Assembly: GCA_032433765.1 (NCBI GenBank)
Contig: JAVIAB010000051.1
Coordinates: 81,484,847 to 81,548,846 of the forward strand
From: Megaustenia siamemsis
Lineage: Eukaryota; Mollusca; Gastropoda; Stylommatophora; Ariophantidae
Length of the DNA: 64,000 bases
Reading direction: 5' to 3'
The stretch's first letter is position 1, and each line of letters opens with the position of its first letter. The translations under genes and the position numbers were made by a program. Positions 46,494 to 58,518 of the stretch are shown piece after piece. The notes beneath the pieces were generated by a model. The model made no database searches and was not told where the DNA came from. It saw only the letters and a list, made by a program, of their open reading frames with translations.

Positions 46494-48200
46494 ATAAAGT
46501 TAGCATGACAGAGATGGAGATAAAGTTAGCATGACAGAGATGGAGATAAAGTTAGCATGACAGAGATGGAGATAAAGTTGGCATGACAGAGATGGAGATA
46601 AAGTTAGCATGACAGAGATGGAGATAAAGTTAGCATGACAGAGATGGAGATAAAGTTAGCATGACAGAGATGGAGATAACGTTGGCATGACAGAGATGGA
46701 GATAAGTTAGCATGACAGAGATGAGATAAAGTTAGCATGACAGAGATGGGAGATAAAGTTGGCATGACAGAGATGGAGATAAAGTTGGCATGACAGAGAT
46801 GGAGATAAAGTTTGCATGACAGGGATGGAGATAAAGTTAGCATGACAGAGATGGAGATAAAGGTTAGCGTGATAGAGATGGAGATATTAACAGTTTTAGC
46901 ATGACAGAGATGGAGATAACGTTAGCGTGATAGAGATGGAGATAAAGTTAGCATGTGAGATAAGAGATGGAGATAAGTTAGCGTGATAGAGATGGAGATA
47001 AAGTTACATGACAGAGATGGAGATAAAGTTAGCATGACAGAGATGGAGATAACGTTAGCATGACAGAGATGGAGATAACGTTAGCTGAACAGAGATGGAG
47101 ATAAAGTTAGCATGACAGAGATGAGATAAAGTTGGCATGATAGAGATGGAGATAAAGTTAGCATGACAGAGATGGAGATAACGTTAGCATGACAGAGATG
47201 GAGATAACGTTAGCATGACAGAGATGGAGATAAAGTTAGCATGACAGAGATGGAGATAAAGTTGGCATGATAGAGATGGAGATAAAGTTAGCATGACAGA
47301 GATGGAGATAACGTTAGCATGACAGAGATGGAGATAAAGTTAGCGTGATAGAGATGGAGATAAAGTTAGCATGAACAGAGATGGAGATAACGTTAGCATG
47401 ATAGAGATGGAGATAACGTTAGCATGACAGAGATGGAGATAAGTTAGCATGACAGAGATGGAGATAAAGTTAGAATGACATAGGAAAAATAAAGTTAACA
47501 TGACAGAAATAAAGTCAGCATGACAGGGATAAAGCTAGCATGACATAGAAATAAAGTTAACATGACAGAGATATACAGTTAGCATGACAGAGATAGAGAT
47601 AAAGTTAACATGACAGAGATATAGATAGCATGACAGAGATAAAGCTAGCATGACATAGAAATAAAGATAACATGACAGAGATAGATATATAGTTAGCATG
47701 ACAGGGATGGAGATAAAGTTAACATGACAGAGATAGATATATAGTTAGCATGATAGAGATGGAGATAAAGTTAACATGACAGAGATATAGATAGCATGAC
47801 AGAGATAAAGCTAGCATGACATAGAAATAAGTTAACATGACAGAGATAGAAATAAAGTTAACATGACAGAGATAGATATATAGTTCGCATGACAGAGATG
47901 GAGATAAAGTTAACATAACAGAGATAGATATATAGTTAGCATGACAGAGATAGAGATAAATTTAACATGACAGAGATAGATATATAGTTAGCATGACATA
48001 GATAGAGATAAAGTTAACATGACAGAGATAGATATATAGTTAGCATGACAGGGATGGAGATAAAGTTAACATGACAGAGATAGAGATAAAGTTAACATGA
48101 CAGAGATAGATATATAGTTAGCATGACAGAGATAGAGATAAAGTTAACATGACAGAGATAGATATATAGTTAGCATGACAGAGATAGAGATAAAGGTAGA
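46494..48200 (+). repeat. 26-bp minisatellite and derived variants
   Basis: Unit ATAAAGTTAGCATGACAGAG plus ATGGAG. From about 47,470 the units switch to AACATGACAGAGATAGATAT/ATAGTTAGCATGACAG variants with longer compound periods. Many single-base deletions occur in the left half, which may be sequencing error near the gap. Confidence 0.95.
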
Positions 48201-48350
48201 GATCAGACATAACAATGAGGGTTCTGCGGGTTTTAGAAACAGACGTCGCTCTCTGGACAGGAAGGTCTCAGATTAAAACCCGCTACATGCCGGGGAAAGG
48301 GGGGGGGGACTTTCTCTTCAAACCTGTGGTTTCTCCGTAGTTAAATTTCC
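48201..48350. other. Short unassigned spacer
   Basis: Contains GGTCTCAGATTAAAACCCGC and a G run at 48,299-48,308; some tRNA-like wording, but no fold that I can support. Confidence 0.3.
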
Positions 48351-49225
48351 CTTGTCTCTGGGTAGTGAAGTCCGATGTTTAGCCACTCTTGATAGTGGGG
48401 TCCGATGTTTAGTCCTCTCTGGGTAGTGAGGTCCGATGTTTAACTCTCTCTGGGTAGTGAGGTATGATTTTTAGCCCTCACTGGGTAGTGAGGTCCTATG
48501 TTTAACCCTCTCTGGGTAGTGAGGTCTGATGTTTAGTCATCTCTGGGTAGTGAGGTCCAATGTTTAACCCTCTCTGGGTAGTGAGGTTTGGTGTTAGCCC
48601 TCTATAGGTAGTGAGGTCCGATGTTTAGCCCTCTCTGGGTAGTGAGGTCTGGTGTTTAACCCTCACTGGGTAGTGAGGTCCGATGTTTAGCCCTCTCTGG
48701 GTAGTGAGGTTTGGTGTTAGCCCTCTCTGGGTAGTGAGGTCCGATGTTTAACCCTCTCTGGGTAGTGAGGTTTGGTGTTAGCCCTCTCTGGGTAGTGAGG
48801 TCCGGTGTTTAGCCTTCTCTGGGTAGTGAGGTTTGGTGTTAGCCCTCTCTGGGTAGTGAGGTCCGATGTTTAACCCTCTCTGGGTAGTGAGGTTTGGTGT
48901 TAGCCCTCTCTGGGTAGTGATGTCCGATGTTTAACCCTCTCTGTGTAGTGAGGTCCGATGTTTAGCCCTCTCTGGATAGTGAGATCTGGTGTTTAACCCT
49001 CTTAGGGTAGTGAGGTCCGATGTTTAGCCCTCTCTGGGTAGTGATGTCTGGTGTTTAACCATCTCTGGGTAGCGAGGTCCGATGTTTAGCCCTCTCTGGG
49101 TAGTGAGGTCTGGTGTTTAACCCTCTCTAGGTAGTGGAGGTCCGATGTTTAGCCCTCTCTAGGTAGTGAGGTCCGATGTTTAGCCCTCTCTCTTTAGTAA
49201 GGCCCGATGTTTAACCCTCTCATAT
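48351..49225 (+). repeat. 31-bp minisatellite
   Basis: About 28 units with CCCTCTCTGGGTAGTGAGGT and CCGATGTTTAG or TTGGTGTTAG; variant units alternate, giving a two-unit higher order in places (48,560-48,920). Confidence 0.95.
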
Positions 49226-49329
49226 AACGAAGAACAACAGGAAGCACTCAGCACACGTAATGAACAATTGACAGCTAAAACTCGAATAGAGAGGCCAAAA
49301 ATGGTTACTATCTGAGTAAAAATGGGTAT

Positions 49330-49355
49330 TGTTGTTGTTGTTGTTGTTGCGTTCG
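49330..49355. repeat. GTT microsatellite
   Basis: Short GTTGTTGTT run. Confidence 0.8.
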
Positions 49356-49493
49356 CCAGCTTTCAACTCTGACGAAGTCCCTAGAGACTAGGAACTGAAT
49401 TTTGCGTGTTAATCCATTTTTTCCCTGGCATCCGTGTGCACAGGGGTCCCTCGCCGCACAGGCAGATAACTCCGATTTCGGAGGTACTCATGT

Positions 49494-49705
49494 TTTTTTT
49501 TTCCGTCGATGAGTAACTGACGTAACTGAGATCAGGGGTGGTAGCCGCAGAGAGAAATCATAAATAAAAATCCCAACCGGTGTAGCCGAGATGAGAGAAA
49601 TCATAAATAAAAATCCCAACCGGTGTAGCCGAGATTTGAACCTACAGCCTCTCTGTCTCGAGGCCGGCGTCTTGCCTCGAGACCAACAAGTCCCCCATGG
49701 ACTGG
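49494..49705 (-). mobile_element. Second tRNA-derived SINE family (S2), one copy
   Basis: On the minus strand: GGGGGACTTGTTGGTCTCGA, GGCAAGACGCCGG, then GTAGGTTCAAATCTCGGC (B box/T-arm), then a body in which CTACACCGGTTGGGATTTTT is present twice (43-bp duplication, 49,551-49,636), ending in poly-A at 49,494-49,502 on that strand. Internal promoter-like boxes and an A tail indicate a SINE; the family is distinct from S1. Confidence 0.7.
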
Positions 49706-50950
49706 TAATATGAGGAAACTGCAACAAGGAACACTTATATATGGGTATATAAAATGGGTATAAACTGACAACAAATATAATATAGTGGTGTGTGTGTGTG
49801 TGTTTAGCGTGTGTGCATGCGCAACAATAAATCTCGCTCAAGATCATAAACAGTGTCAGACTAAATGCAACTGCTAACAAATGAGAAAATACACTTCGTT
49901 TTTTTTTTATATAGGTAAATTGCTACAAATGTGACGACATCTAAGATCTGATGTGTAAAGATCCTGTGCTAACTTTCCAAAGTCTTATCGAGATCTGTCA
50001 AGTCTTTGCTTCCAAAAAAAATAATAACGTTCGCAAAAAGACGTCACTAAAGTACCGCTGATACTAAAACGAAATAGATAATATTCATGGCGTGAAGTCG
50101 GCTGTTGTCTGCTCAGTTTACCATTGACAGATCAACGTGGTTGTCAAGATGAAATCAGACAAAATGTGAACATAACAAAACTACTTGTTCGAGCTTTTTA
50201 CAAGAGTTTTATGTCTTTTTATATTCCTGAATGACCTGACATTCACCAGAAATCAAACTTTCACAAGTCGACCATTCTTATGCATTTTTTTTTTTTTTTT
50301 TAAAGAGAAGGGGACATAATTGTTGATTTTTTGGGTAGTTCTGTGTTTATCTACAGCAACATGTCTAGCACTAATAAATGTTATAATTGTACTAATAACG
50401 GGAATAATAAATACAAACAAAAATAAAACATGACACATCTATAGCAATATATACTTTCATGGAACTCACAAAAAAAAGGAAACCATGCAAATTCTAAGAA
50501 CCCATGGAGAGACGAATCATGAAAGACCTCAAGGACATTTGCTTTCAATTGAAGAAAGTAAAGAAAGGTCAAGGAATACGGATGGATGGAAAGCTTTCAC
50601 TCGTAGCCTATGATCCAATAGGACCCTGAAGCACTTTGATTGACAGATTCAATTACAAGTAAAACAGTCTGGATTAACCACCGCTCATTGAATAAGCCGC
50701 TCTTTATTATGTCTCTCAATAATTATATTAAACAGAACAATCTGTACATTTATCAAGTTTACGTACTAGGGCTGATATATCACTCCAACTTCGGCAGGTA
50801 GTTAATTTCGCACAATGAGAATGTCATGGCAGTTTCTCTCTCTCAGTCTTTTATAACATGCAATTAAATGCAAAATGGTAGTGGCAATACAGACACGAAA
50901 CCCACTTGGTGGAATTAATAGAAAGAATAAAAACAGATACATAAATAATA
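49706..50950. other. Unassigned AT-rich DNA
   Basis: Contains a GT run (49,789-49,803) and a poly-T run (50,286-50,302). No coding segment is recognised. Confidence 0.4.
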
Positions 50951-51039
50951 TATGTATTAGATGTTGGTTATTAACACTACTTCATTAAAGCAATTCGTCA
51001 CGGACGGAAGGGAAAAAAAGACAGCTAAAATGTTGTGGA

Positions 51040-51250
51040 CATATGAAGAGAGAGAGAGAACACACCCTTCTAAAAGTCATCTTGGAAGGGATGGTAGACA
51101 AGATACAGGCAGACCAAGACTAAAGTGGACGGATAATACCAAAAGGTTGACAAGTGAATCTATGAGAATGTGAACCATCCAGACAAGAAACAGTAAAATG
51201 GCGTTCCATGGTAGCCAAATTTAGATGTGGAGGCTTCACCCAATGAATGA
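51040..51250 (+). pseudogene. LINE family B 3' fragment, highly decayed
   Basis: AAAAGTCATCTTGGAAGG, GGCAGACCAAGACTAAAGTGG and ATGGTAGCCAAATTTAG parallel the end of the LINE B copy at 23,615-23,780. Ends in AATGAATGAAT. Confidence 0.7.
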
Positions 51251-51800
51251 ATACCGAGTACGGAGCTCGAGGGCTTTCATGGCTCATGTTAGAGGCAGAA
51301 CTGTGAATGAAGACAGTGGTGCTTTGCAAGCTGGACTCGGAATATGAGGAAACTGCAAAAAAAAAAAAAAAACCACTTTTCAGACAGAGTTCTTGCCGCC
51401 TATCCACCAAATTGACCGAAGTCATACACATGCATTTCCTTGGTGACTCATTGAGTATGCTCAGAAAGATTGAAACTGGCTGTAGTCGACGACAGTGGTT
51501 AGTCTCTGAGACGGTATATTCTAAAAGGTGCCTGCTTCATTTTTATCGTGTCAGCGCATAAGAGGCAACGAACGTGCTAACAGACTTGCCAGTTTGACCG
51601 ATGTTTATCGCGAAAGGGCAATGGATAACTCTGACATGCTCTCAGTGACGCTGGACGAAAAAAAAACGACTCAAACAATTCCTGGATCCGCAGCCATGAA
51701 CAGACTTCACGAATATCATGTCAAGTGGGAGATGCAGGCGATAGCGCTACGCAAGGACTTGACCAACGCAACACCCGTGTCATTAGTCTCTACAGATACA
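51251..51800 (+). pseudogene. Decayed RNase H retrotransposon segment
   Basis: In shifting frames it echoes the RNase H element at 57,656-58,509: an EDSGA box near 51,310, LGDSLSMLRKIETG (the D-S-x-S box) near 51,440-51,480, and RGNERANRLASLTDVYRERA near 51,555-51,620, where the last catalytic Asp of ERAD is Asn. Poly-A at 51,357-51,372 interrupts it. Stops in every frame; clearly dead. Confidence 0.7.
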
Positions 51801-51829
51801 TAATACAGTATCATGTGATCATGTGTCTC

Positions 51830-52250
51830 ATCTTTGTGTGTGCATGTTTGGGTTAGATATCTCATATCTTTGTGTGCATGTTTATGTTAGTCATATCTCA
51901 TATCTTTGTGTGTATGTCTGTGTATGTCACATCTCTTATCCTTGGTGTACATGGCTATGTTAGTCACATCTCATATCTTTGTGTGTGCATGTCTATGTTG
52001 GTCATATCTCATATCTTTGTGTGCATGTCTATGTTAGGCATGTGTCATATCTTTGCGTGTGCATGTCTATGTCAGTAATATCTCATATCTTTATGTGCAT
52101 GTTTATGTTAGTCATGTGTCATATATCTTGATGTGTGTCAGTGTTAGAAGAAGCGTCTGTGTTTGTCATGCCTCGTATCGCTGTGTGTATGTCTGTGTTG
52201 GTCATATCTCCTATCTTTGTGTGTGCATGTCTGTGTTAGTCACCTCTAGT
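51830..52250 (+). repeat. About 37-bp minisatellite
   Basis: Units with GTCATATCTCATATCTTTGT and GTGTGCATGTCTATGTTA, diverged. Frames reading Y-V-S-H-I-S-Y-L repeats are artefacts. Confidence 0.85.
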
Positions 52251-52579
52251 GACTCGGGCAGATGGTGCTCGTAAACCTGGGAGAGCTGACCATCTAAGGG
52301 CAGATTTCCCCTATAGAAAAGATCATCTGCTGCCTTGCAGGAAGATTGGGGACAATCAAAGGCTAAGGATAAGCAAACCTGAATAAAATGCTGGCTGAAA
52401 TTTGATGCACTGGGCCACTGGCGCAGAACACAGGGCAACGTTTTAACGGGTGTTCAATCAGAGTGGATCTGGCAGACTCTAATTGTGATGTTCTGTCTGT
52501 GGGGGCGATCAACACACTTAACCTGACAGTTGACTTCATGTGAGAGTCTGGAATCCTACTCTGATTGAGTCCTGATCGC

Positions 52580-52625
<46 letters not shown>

Positions 52626-54180
52626 GTCTCTACACGTTGACGGGTATTCCTCTAAAGAGATCTGAGCACTTACGGACTTGTCCATGTGAATTGAGGATGA
52701 CCTGACAACTATATTAAATAAAGTAAAATGTGAAAACTCCATTTAATGAACAATAAATTAAAGAATATAAATCAAGCATTTAAAAAAATATATATATGCC
52801 CATGTGTATTAAGAACATACAAGTGAAATTGAAATATTTGTTGATTTAAACTCTTAAAGTTCGTTTTTCTTTTTCTCGCGGTAATTTAACGCGAAATATA
52901 CGCAAATAAATATTTCAGCTTCTTCAATAGCAAATGTTTCAAAGTAGTGTAAAGTGTAAACGGTCTTAACGATAGAAACCACGTAGAAATAAAGCTTGAG
53001 AAATGCTGAGATTGAGGCAACAATTACAAACTGGATAACGCCGAGCGTTGACACAGTGTGGAGTAGGGCACTACGGAAAGTAGAATTGAATTGAAAACGC
53101 TGAGCTGTAGACTGAGTAGTGCTGAATGTTTCTGTTGGTAGACAAATTGAGTCATGTGGGACCCGCACCGTTTATACACCTCATGGGTTGCTAGAAACCT
53201 AAGGAGAGTTAGTTTTGAGAAAACAGCGTACAGCTGTGTAAGTAGAAGTTCCGGAAGTCTCCGCAAGATGGCGTAGGGAAAACTGTTCTTGGCACCCACC
53301 GTCGTTGGATCTGTGCATAACGAGATTGTAACAATCTGTGTTTGTGTGTGTGTCTGTTTGTGTGCGTGCGCACACGCTTATATTGGACGTTGATTGAGTT
53401 AAAATTAATCTTTCCACAGTTTTAACACATTTTTTAGGTTAAAATTCGAGAGATTCGAATAACGGAAAACAATTCTCACTCAGCATTCCTGAATCTGAAT
53501 GCCCCATGAAATGTGTGTGTGCTATCTGTGTAACTATGTGTATGTGTATCTGTATGTGTATTTTTATTTGTATCTGTATGTGTATGAAAAGAAGGTTAGA
53601 ACTGGAATGTCACAGATAAATTTAAAATATAATCTTCGATAAATAGACTTCCAATCTTTACATTTTCTCTTATATCGATCACTCCAGGCATTGAAAGGGG
53701 TAATCTATGTTTCGAAGAATTAAAGAAATATTTGGAAACTCTGAGGCTGGTACAAAAATAAATAAGACATTTCCAAACTGAATTAGCACTGGGGAAATGT
53801 TTCTTTAATTAAAAAAATAAGTTTGAAATTAGCATGAAGAAAACCGAGCCGTTTCCGAGGGCTGAAATAACAGAAGAAAGAAAGAAGTATTTTTAAAAGT
53901 GTATAATTCCCTGCCATTACATAGAACAGACAGGTCTCTATGCACTAAAAGCTTCTCTTCTATTTCTTCTTTCTTCTCACTCTCTTCCACCCAACACCAT
54001 TGTTTTTACAATCAACTGTATAACTCCTTGTTGCTGCAGTTTCATTGCACCTTATTTGATTGTATCTTTCAAATTCGGACTGACAGTCGAGTGTGTCTCT
54101 CTGTGCGTTGATGCTTCTCTATATGCATCTGTGCATTTCTGTATGTTTTGGTATGTGTGTCGAGTCTTTCTCTGTCGTTG
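52251..54180. other. Unassigned DNA with GA and GT microsatellites
   Basis: A GA run (52,584-52,622) and GT/CTGT-rich stretches near 53,335 and 53,510-53,590. A 104-codon and a 91-codon minus frame overlap near 52,854-53,299 without a known motif. Confidence 0.4.
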
Positions 54181-54184
54181 ATCG

Positions 54185-54900
54185 ATAATGTGTGACTGTT
54201 TCTGTATGTGCTTGCGTTTGTCTGTGTGCATGTGTGTGTTTCTGTGTGTGCGTCTGTGTTTGTGCCTGTGTGTGTTTATTATGTGCGTCTGTGTTTCCAT
54301 ATATAAATGTCTGTTTATGTATGCATGTGTATGTTTATGTGTGTGTGTGTATGAATTAGTATCTCTGTGTATTTATGATTGTTCCTCTAATTTCGTATGT
54401 GTCCGTGTAAGTCTATGTTTATTCCTTTAAATGCCTCTGTATTTGTGTTTGTTTCGGTATGTATGCATGTGTTTGTAGATATGCGTATGATTGATCTCTG
54501 TGTGTGATTCCTCAAAAGCGTCTGTATTTGTCCAAGATTCTATTTTTTTTTTAAATTTCTACAATATGGGGAATATGCTGAAACATCGTTCTCTATTGAA
54601 GAAGTGTATCCAGGCGTCTGACACTGAACGTGCGTCTTTGTGTGTCACTCAACGTGCGTGTGTCCCTGAACGTGCGTATGTCCCTGTGTGAGTGTCCCGG
54701 TGCGTGTTTTCTTTTAAGCCTGTCTGTGTGTGTCAGTACTTGCCTCTGTGTGTATGTTTCTGTCTGCGTGTGCATGGGTCTGTATGCTTGTGTGAGTGCC
54801 TGCTGTGTGTGTCTGTGTCTGTAGTTGTTATCTGTTTATGTGCCTGTGTGTGTGTGTCCACTGCATGTCTCTTCTCTGTGTACCTGTGTCTTTGTGCCAT
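54185..54900 (+). repeat. Degenerate TGTG/CTGTG-rich tract
   Basis: About 700 bp of TG-rich cryptic simple sequence with words such as GTGTGTCTGTG and TGCCTGTGTGTG. Cys/Val-rich frames in both directions are artefacts. Confidence 0.8.
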
Positions 54901-55023
54901 CGTACTCCAGCAACTCGCTAAGTTTCGAACACACACAATTAATCCAACAAATTACCTCAATCAAATAAACACAAATCGGCAGCGCTGCGTCGGATTTTCC
55001 CCCTATCGAAACTATGAAAGCAT

Positions 55024-55340
55024 GTCATCATCATCAAGTACCGGGCCTGCTGGCGTAAGTGATCATATCTCTCCACAACTTTCGATCTCCACAGTCATTC
55101 ATCATTTCTGTTGTTGACCTTCTGCCAAGCCTTTCTCTTAAGCATTCTGGTATTTTTTTCTCTTTGCTTCCCTCTATCTCTTCGTCCCTCAATGTTTCCG
55201 GTTGTTGCAATATATTCCAGCTGTTCTCTTCTCATTACATCGCCAAAAGAGTATGATTATTTCTTCCTAATATTGGAAATTAGCTCTAATTTTGATTTGA
55301 GCTAATGCAGCATTTACTACTCTTAAAGCCTGATGAGTGA
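55024..55340 (-). pseudogene. LINE family A-like 3' fragment
   Basis: CATCATCATCAAGTACCGGG tail, then GATCATATCTCTCCACAACT and TTTCGATCTCCACAG, and the coding segment for the FGHVMRR-like region near 55,215-55,250, all on the minus strand. Broken by stops. Confidence 0.8.
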
Positions 55341-55424
55341 CCAAAAAAAACTACCATAACGCCATGAATCTATTAGCCACGCCTTATATGGGACAGTGGG
55401 AGTCACCGCACAGAAGCAGAATAT

Positions 55425-55515
55425 CGAACGTGTGTTGTGAACTAGAAGGCAGATTCGATTCCGATCGACAGATTTGACGTTCAACCAACCTTAAATCCGT
55501 AGCGGATATTTATGG
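55425..55515 (+). mobile_element. Degenerate SINE S1 fragment
   Basis: GAACTAGAAGGCAGATTCGA and TTCCGATCGACAGATTTGAC followed by AACCTTAAATCCGTAGCGGAT follow the S1 head and GGGTACCGGAT order with many substitutions. Head and 3' end are lost. Confidence 0.5.
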
Positions 55516-55559
55516 AACAGAAGGATGACACTAGCGTCATGGTGAGCACACAGCACACA

Positions 55560-55872
55560 AATGTGATGTTGGCCTAAATAAAATATGGGACGCTGGTTGA
55601 CATAAATAAAATATGGACGCTGGTTGACATAACAAAATATGGACGCTGGGTGGCCTAAATAAAATATGGACGCTGGGTGGCCTAAATAAAATATGGACGC
55701 TGGGTGGCCTAAATAAAATATGGACGCTGGGTGGCCTAAATAAAATATGAACGCTGGGTGGCCTAAATAAAATATTGACCCTGGGTGGCCTAAATAAAAT
55801 ATGGACGCTGGGTGGCCTAAATAAAATATGGACGCTGGGTGGCCTAAATAAAATATGGACGATAGGCACGGC
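55560..55872 (+). repeat. 27-bp minisatellite
   Basis: About 11 units of ATAAAATATGGACGCTGG plus GTGGCCTAA. The nine-residue period yields 110-127-codon minus frames that are not genes. Confidence 0.95.
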
Positions 55873-55924
55873 ACTCTATAAACGCTAAGCAGCGTGACAA
55901 GGTTCGTTCTCGTTGTCGCTGTGG

Positions 55925-56030
55925 GAGGTGGGGGGGGGGGGGGGTTAATTTAAACAGCAGCTCGTAGCTTCTACAGACAAGCTTCGCTGTCAAAGGGTTA
56001 ACTAGCATATATATATATTTTTTTTTGGGG
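55925..56030. repeat. Poly-G run and TA/T run
   Basis: G run at 55,930-55,945 and TATATATATTTTTT near 56,012. Confidence 0.7.
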
Positions 56031-56239
56031 GGAGGGGTGGTATGAATGGGATCTGATAGGACGAGGTGGTAGGAGTCGGTGACAAGGACTAGGATTATAA
56101 AAAGGTCCAGGACAATGACTAGTACCGGATCAAGATGGAGAGGTGGAAGGACGAGTAGAGAGGGCTAGGCGGATCAGAAGAGTACAGGACAGAGGAGGAC
56201 AGGATTTGACAGTAGAAGACAGAGCATGGCACTTCAGAC

Positions 56240-56850
56240 AGGCTTAACATGGCAGGACAGGACATGGCAGGTAGGCAGGTAGACAGGACATGACAGGTAG
56301 GCAGGTAGACAGGACATGGTACGTAGGCAGGACATGGCAGGTAGGCATGTAGACAGGACATGGTAGGTAGGCAGGACATAGCAGATAGGCATGTAGACAG
56401 GACATGGTAGGTAGGCAGGACATGGTAGGTAGGCAGGACATGGCAGATAGACAGGTAGACAGGACATGGCAGGTAGGCAGGACATGGCAGATAGGCAGGT
56501 AGACAGGACATGGCAGGTAGGCAGGGCATGGCAGATAGACAGGTAGACAGGACATGGCAGGTAGGCAGGACATGGCAGATAGGCAAGACATAGCAGATAG
56601 GCAAGACATGGCAGATAGGCAAGACATAGCTGATAGGCAAGACATGGCAGATAGGCAAGACATAGCTGATAGGCAAGACATGGCAGATAGGCAAGACATG
56701 GCAGATAGACCGGACATGGCAGATAGACCGGACATGGCAGATAGACCGGACATGGCAGATAGACCGGACATGGCAGATAGGCAAGACATAGCTGATAGGC
56801 AAGACATGGCAGATAGACCGGACATGGCAGATAGGCAGGGCAAACAAAAA
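56240..56850 (+). repeat. 18-bp minisatellite with longer compound units
   Basis: Basic word AGGCAAGACATGGCAGAT (six-residue MADRQD on the plus strand). The left part uses compound units with GGTAGGCAGGTAGACAGGAC. Frames stay open on both strands because the period is a multiple of three (up to 272 codons on the minus strand). Confidence 0.95.
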
Positions 56851-56859
56851 AGACCAGTA

Positions 56860-57183
56860 ACAACCGACAAAACAAGGTCGGATAAGATCGAGCTGAGATA
56901 GACAGGAAAAAAATAGGTCTGTTAGAGAAACAAACATATACAGGCAAGGTCAGACAAACATTCAATCGAACGAACAGACAGACAGTCAGTCTAAAAAATA
57001 GTCAAGTCAGACAACCTCCCCAAATCCCCTTTCTAATTTCCATAAGTCTTGCAAAATAGTTACCTGTCTCCCAACATTAATGCTAATTGATACAATCTAA
57101 ATATTTGATATCTAAGATCTCGACACTGTCCTCCTAACCACTCTTCTAATCATTTCATCTTATTAAAGCGATTCTGAATCTTA
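56860..57183. other. Unassigned DNA
   Basis: Trailing degenerate GACAGAC-type words, then AT-rich sequence with no gene. Confidence 0.4.
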
Positions 57184-57655
57184 ACAAGGCTGTATTCTGT
57201 CGCCGGATTTGTTTTCACTTTACAGCGAACACATCATGAGATCAATAGCAGACAAAAAAGGAATTGAAGTCAACGGTCCCAACATAAATAATTTGCGATA
57301 TGCAGATGACACAGTCTTAATAGCAGAGACAGAGAATGAACTACAAGAAATGATAAACATAATAGTAAAATAAAGCAACAAGATAGGTCTCAGTCTGAAT
57401 AGTAAGAAAACAGAAGTAATGGTTATATCGAAGAAACAATCATCACCAGCATGCAGCATAAAAATAAACAGGACACATTTGAAACAAGTGCAACGCGTTA
57501 AATACTTGGGCACAATAATAACATCGGATGGAAGATGCACCACGGAAATAAAAAGTAGTTAAGCTCAGGCCAAAATAGCATTTCAGAAAAATGAAAAAAT
57601 ATATTATGCAACAAATCTATGTCAATAGAAATGAGAAAGAGAGTTCATCGGTGCT
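57184..57655 (+). pseudogene. LINE family A fragment, part 1 (RT core)
   Basis: Starts inside the QGCILSPDLFSLYSE box and reads through HIMRSIADKKGIEVNG, LRYADDTVLIAETENELQE (YADD intact), a stop codon, then LSLNSKKTEVMV and KYLGTIITSDGRCTTEI. Split at 57,655 by an RNase H-bearing insertion; part 2 begins at 58,519 (the 9-bp duplication is shared). Confidence 0.85.
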
Positions 57656-58509
57656 TATTGAGTTATTGAGTTATTTGCGGGTCATCATCATTGCACTCCG
57701 AACATGTCCATAGGTGCTCAGATCCCCTCCTCAGCAATTCCCTCAGTGTCCAGCGACTGACGATTCCAGTTCTATGTTGGTTGATAAGTCTTCTTACACG
57801 GCCACCAAGTTTCTCATTTCTGGCCGTGCCCATCTTAACTCCCATTTCCATCATCCGAAGAAGTGACGTTGATCTGTGTTTGTCGAAGTCCTGTGCTCTT
57901 CCAAGATCTCGAAGGGCATTGATGATGTCCGCCCGATCCATCGGTTGCCCGTCCTCAACGACAGCGCAGCTAGCCAACCTGTCCGCTCTCTCATTTCCCC
58001 GTACTCCCGCATGTCCAGGGACATAGACAAAGGTGACCTTACGTATATTGGATTTCTGCAACGACTCTACCCATTGCATGCGTACATAGCCCGCCTCCAC
58101 TTTGTTTATCATGCTCATCGAATCACTCAGTATACATGCGTGGATGTAGTCTTGTGACTCTAACCATTTGAATGCCTTGGTCACTGCCATCACCTCCATT
58201 GTCATGCTACTCGTGGTCATGGCGTATGCACCACTGTCTTCCTTGGCTATTCTGCCTGCTGAGCGTGCTGTAAATGCCCATGCACTTCTTTCGTGTCGTC
58301 TTACAGATCCGTCTGTATAGATGACTGCATCTTTCTCATCGGTATTATCGCAGATGAGACCGTTGACCTCAGCATTAATCACGACCGGGTTCTGTTCCCT
58401 ACTTTTCCTGTCGAGTGTGACAATACATGAGAAAGTTCCCTTGAATGACGTAGGCACCGGTATCCACTCCTCACCAACGCTGATATTGGTAAGCCCACAG
58501 ACCTGTTTG
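57656..58509 (-). mobile_element. 5'-truncated retrotransposon tail encoding RNase H
   Basis: An 854-bp insertion flanked by ATCGGTGCT (57,647-57,655 and 58,510-58,518). The minus frame (57,663-58,772; the first ~88 codons are antisense LINE) carries a type-I RNase H domain: YTDGS with Asp at residue 154, Glu 193 in TMEVMAV, Asp 217 in LSDSMS, His 254 in PGHAGVRGN and Asp 264 in ERAD. All catalytic positions are present. A basic, Leu/Arg-rich tail with a CSEC (C-x2-C) follows. The stop TAA lies within the 3' tail repeat CAATAACT. RNase H removes RNA from RNA-DNA hybrids in some non-LTR elements. The RT is missing, so the fragment is dependent or dead. Confidence 0.85.
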
Positions 58510-58518
58510 ATCGGTGCT

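Noticed and set aside
42600..48200. CRISPR-like regular repeats
   Set aside because: Units are directly adjacent with no unique spacers and the sequence is clearly eukaryotic (LINEs, SINEs).
56119..56965. Cys-rich frames of 208-272 codons resembling small cysteine-repeat proteins
   Set aside because: All frames overlap an 18-bp minisatellite and are open on both strands.
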